Made by a program: the position numbers and the translations under genes. The notes under the pieces were generated by a model, which did no database searches, had not been told where the DNA came from, and worked only from the letters and a program-made list of their open reading frames with translations. From positions 8,557-15,281 of the forward strand of contig QHXA01000147.1 of assembly GCA_003222755.1 (NCBI GenBank): a DNA stretch of 6,725 nt, written 5' to 3'. The DNA is from Acidobacteriota bacterium (GTDB lineage: Bacteria; Acidobacteriota; Terriglobia; 20CM-2-55-15). Below are positions 6,395 through 6,725 of this stretch, piece by piece; position 1 is the first letter of the stretch; each line of letters starts with the position of its first letter.

Positions 6395-6400
6395 ATTATA
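6395..6400 (-). promoter_or_regulatory. -10 element TATAAT of the oxidoreductase gene, consistent with a leaderless mRNA
   Basis: On the minus strand a perfect TATAAT ends 7 bases before the ATG at 6387. Normal promoter geometry puts the first transcribed base at or next to the A of that ATG. The intervening CCCGCGC has no ribosome site, as expected for a leaderless gene. No good -35 hexamer is found at 16-18 bases (CTCTTC is a poor match). Sequence match is direct; leaderless use is inferred. Confidence 0.55.
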
Positions 6401-6402
6401 GT
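6397..6402 (+). promoter_or_regulatory. Possible -10 element TATAGT of the alpha-glucuronidase gene, overlapping the divergent -10
   Basis: TATAGT differs from the consensus at one base and shares its TATA core with the TATAAT on the other strand. It would start a transcript near 6409, about 30 bases before the ATG at 6439. The -35 candidate TTCGTT (6375-6380, 16-base spacing) is weak. Low-to-moderate support. Confidence 0.3.
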
Positions 6403-6417
6403 AAGGTCAACCTGAAA

Positions 6418-6505
6418 GAAGAGGAAAGAAACCATAAGATGCACAAGAGGCACATAAGAATCCCTTCCTGTGTGCTTGTGCCTTTTGTGGTTTCGTTCCC
6501 TCTTC
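6418..6505. repeat. Imperfect palindrome containing the start codon and signal-peptide DNA of the alpha-glucuronidase gene
   Basis: The arm at 6428-6447 (GAAACCATAAGATGCACAAG) pairs with 6475-6494 (CTTGTGCCTTTTGTGGTTTC) at 17 of 20 positions. An outer perfect 7-base pairing joins 6418-6424 (GAAGAGG) to 6499-6505 (CCTCTTC). The ATG at 6439 lies inside the left arm, and the loop and right arm are translated as roughly the first 22 residues. The GAAACCA...GCACAAG/CTTGTGCCTTTTGTGG wording is like the intergenic palindromes I recall from Acidobacteriota and similar genomes. Confidence 0.65.
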
Positions 6506-6725
6506 TTTTCCTTTTGCCCGTCGGCCTCCGCGCCGAGACCGGTTACAACATGTGGCTCCGGTATCCCGCACTTGACGATGTTGCCGCGCGTCAATATCGT
6601 GCGTGGTTTCCGTCGAGTATTGTTGCGTTGAACAATTCGCCGCGCGAGCGGAGCGCTCAACAGGAACTGGTTCGAGGGATTCGCGGCATGCTCGGCCGAA
6701 CGCTTCGTATCGAACCGGATTTATC
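6439..6725 (+). CDS. N-terminus of an exported alpha-glucuronidase, GH67 type (partial, cut by the right edge)
   Basis: The frame is open from ATG 6439 to the window end (95 full codons). After a hydrophobic signal peptide ending about residue 32 (core VLVPFVVSFPLLFLLPVGL, then RA), the mature start ETGYNMWLRYPAL matches the family's E-x-GY-x-(L/M)WLRY opening. It continues with a helix and strand containing LVRGIRGMLGRTLRIEPDL, which fits the N-terminal domain of GH67 enzymes. These enzymes remove (4-O-methyl)glucuronic acid from the non-reducing end of xylo-oligosaccharides; full members have about 700 residues, so roughly the first tenth is visible and the catalytic barrel is off the edge. 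The ATG lies inside a palindrome. A GAGG at 6421-6424 is 14 bases away, rather far for a ribosome site. The frame is also open upstream, so the exact start is uncertain. The N-terminal match is short, which limits certainty. Confidence 0.7.
   Translation, partial: MHKRHIRIPSCVLVPFVVSFPLLFLLPVGLRAETGYNMWLRYPALDDVAARQYRAWFPSSIVALNNSPRERSAQQELVRGIRGMLGRTLRIEPDL

Noticed and set aside
5221..6660. Oxidoreductase start extended to 6660
   Set aside because: The extra N-terminal residues are low-complexity Lys/Arg/His sequence read through the palindrome and antisense to the alpha-glucuronidase start; the Rossmann strand begins right at the ATG at 6387, which also has a promoter match.

Overview
The window reads as a piece of a chromosome from a free-living, carbohydrate-degrading Gram-negative bacterium. 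Moderately GC-rich DNA, exported cytochrome and quinoprotein genes next to ThuA-like, xylose-isomerase-like and Gfo/Idh/MocA genes, and palindromic repeats between genes are together most like Acidobacteriota (Solibacter/Bryobacter-type or Vicinamibacter-type genomes). This assignment is inference from gene content; no rRNA or other marker gene is present.

Layout from left to right. At the left edge is the C-terminal end of a small protein resembling retropepsin-like aspartyl proteases (2-244, +). It is followed by an uncertain short open frame (254-491) that may be a gene remnant. Next comes a long sugar isomerase/epimerase-type TIM barrel on the minus strand (492-1733). Diverging from it across only 37 bases is a compact three-gene plus-strand set: an exported two-haem cytochrome c (1771-2604), an exported PQQ-dependent dehydrogenase (2627-4141) and an apparently exported ThuA-domain protein (4153-5088). 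A 132-base convergent gap (5089-5220) holds two separate palindromes. A Gfo/Idh/MocA oxidoreductase follows on the minus strand (5221-6387), with a well-placed TATAAT suggesting leaderless transcription. Diverging from it is the N-terminus of an exported GH67-type alpha-glucuronidase (6439 to the right edge).

How the genes may work together. The quinoprotein would oxidise an alcohol or sugar in the periplasm and pass electrons to the neighbouring two-haem cytochrome. The ThuA-like protein, TIM-barrel isomerase/epimerase and Gfo/Idh/MocA enzyme belong to families that recur together in sugar and keto-sugar catabolism, and the alpha-glucuronidase releases glucuronic-acid side chains from xylan-derived oligosaccharides. 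The whole therefore looks like a hemicellulose/sugar-oxidation neighbourhood. The substrate cannot be read from the sequence.

The most unusual signal is that two signal-peptide starts (dehydrogenase and alpha-glucuronidase) lie inside imperfect palindromes with TGTG/TTTTGTG-rich right arms. The repeat DNA itself encodes part of each secretion signal and brackets each start codon. I see no CRISPR array, tRNA, rRNA or transposase.
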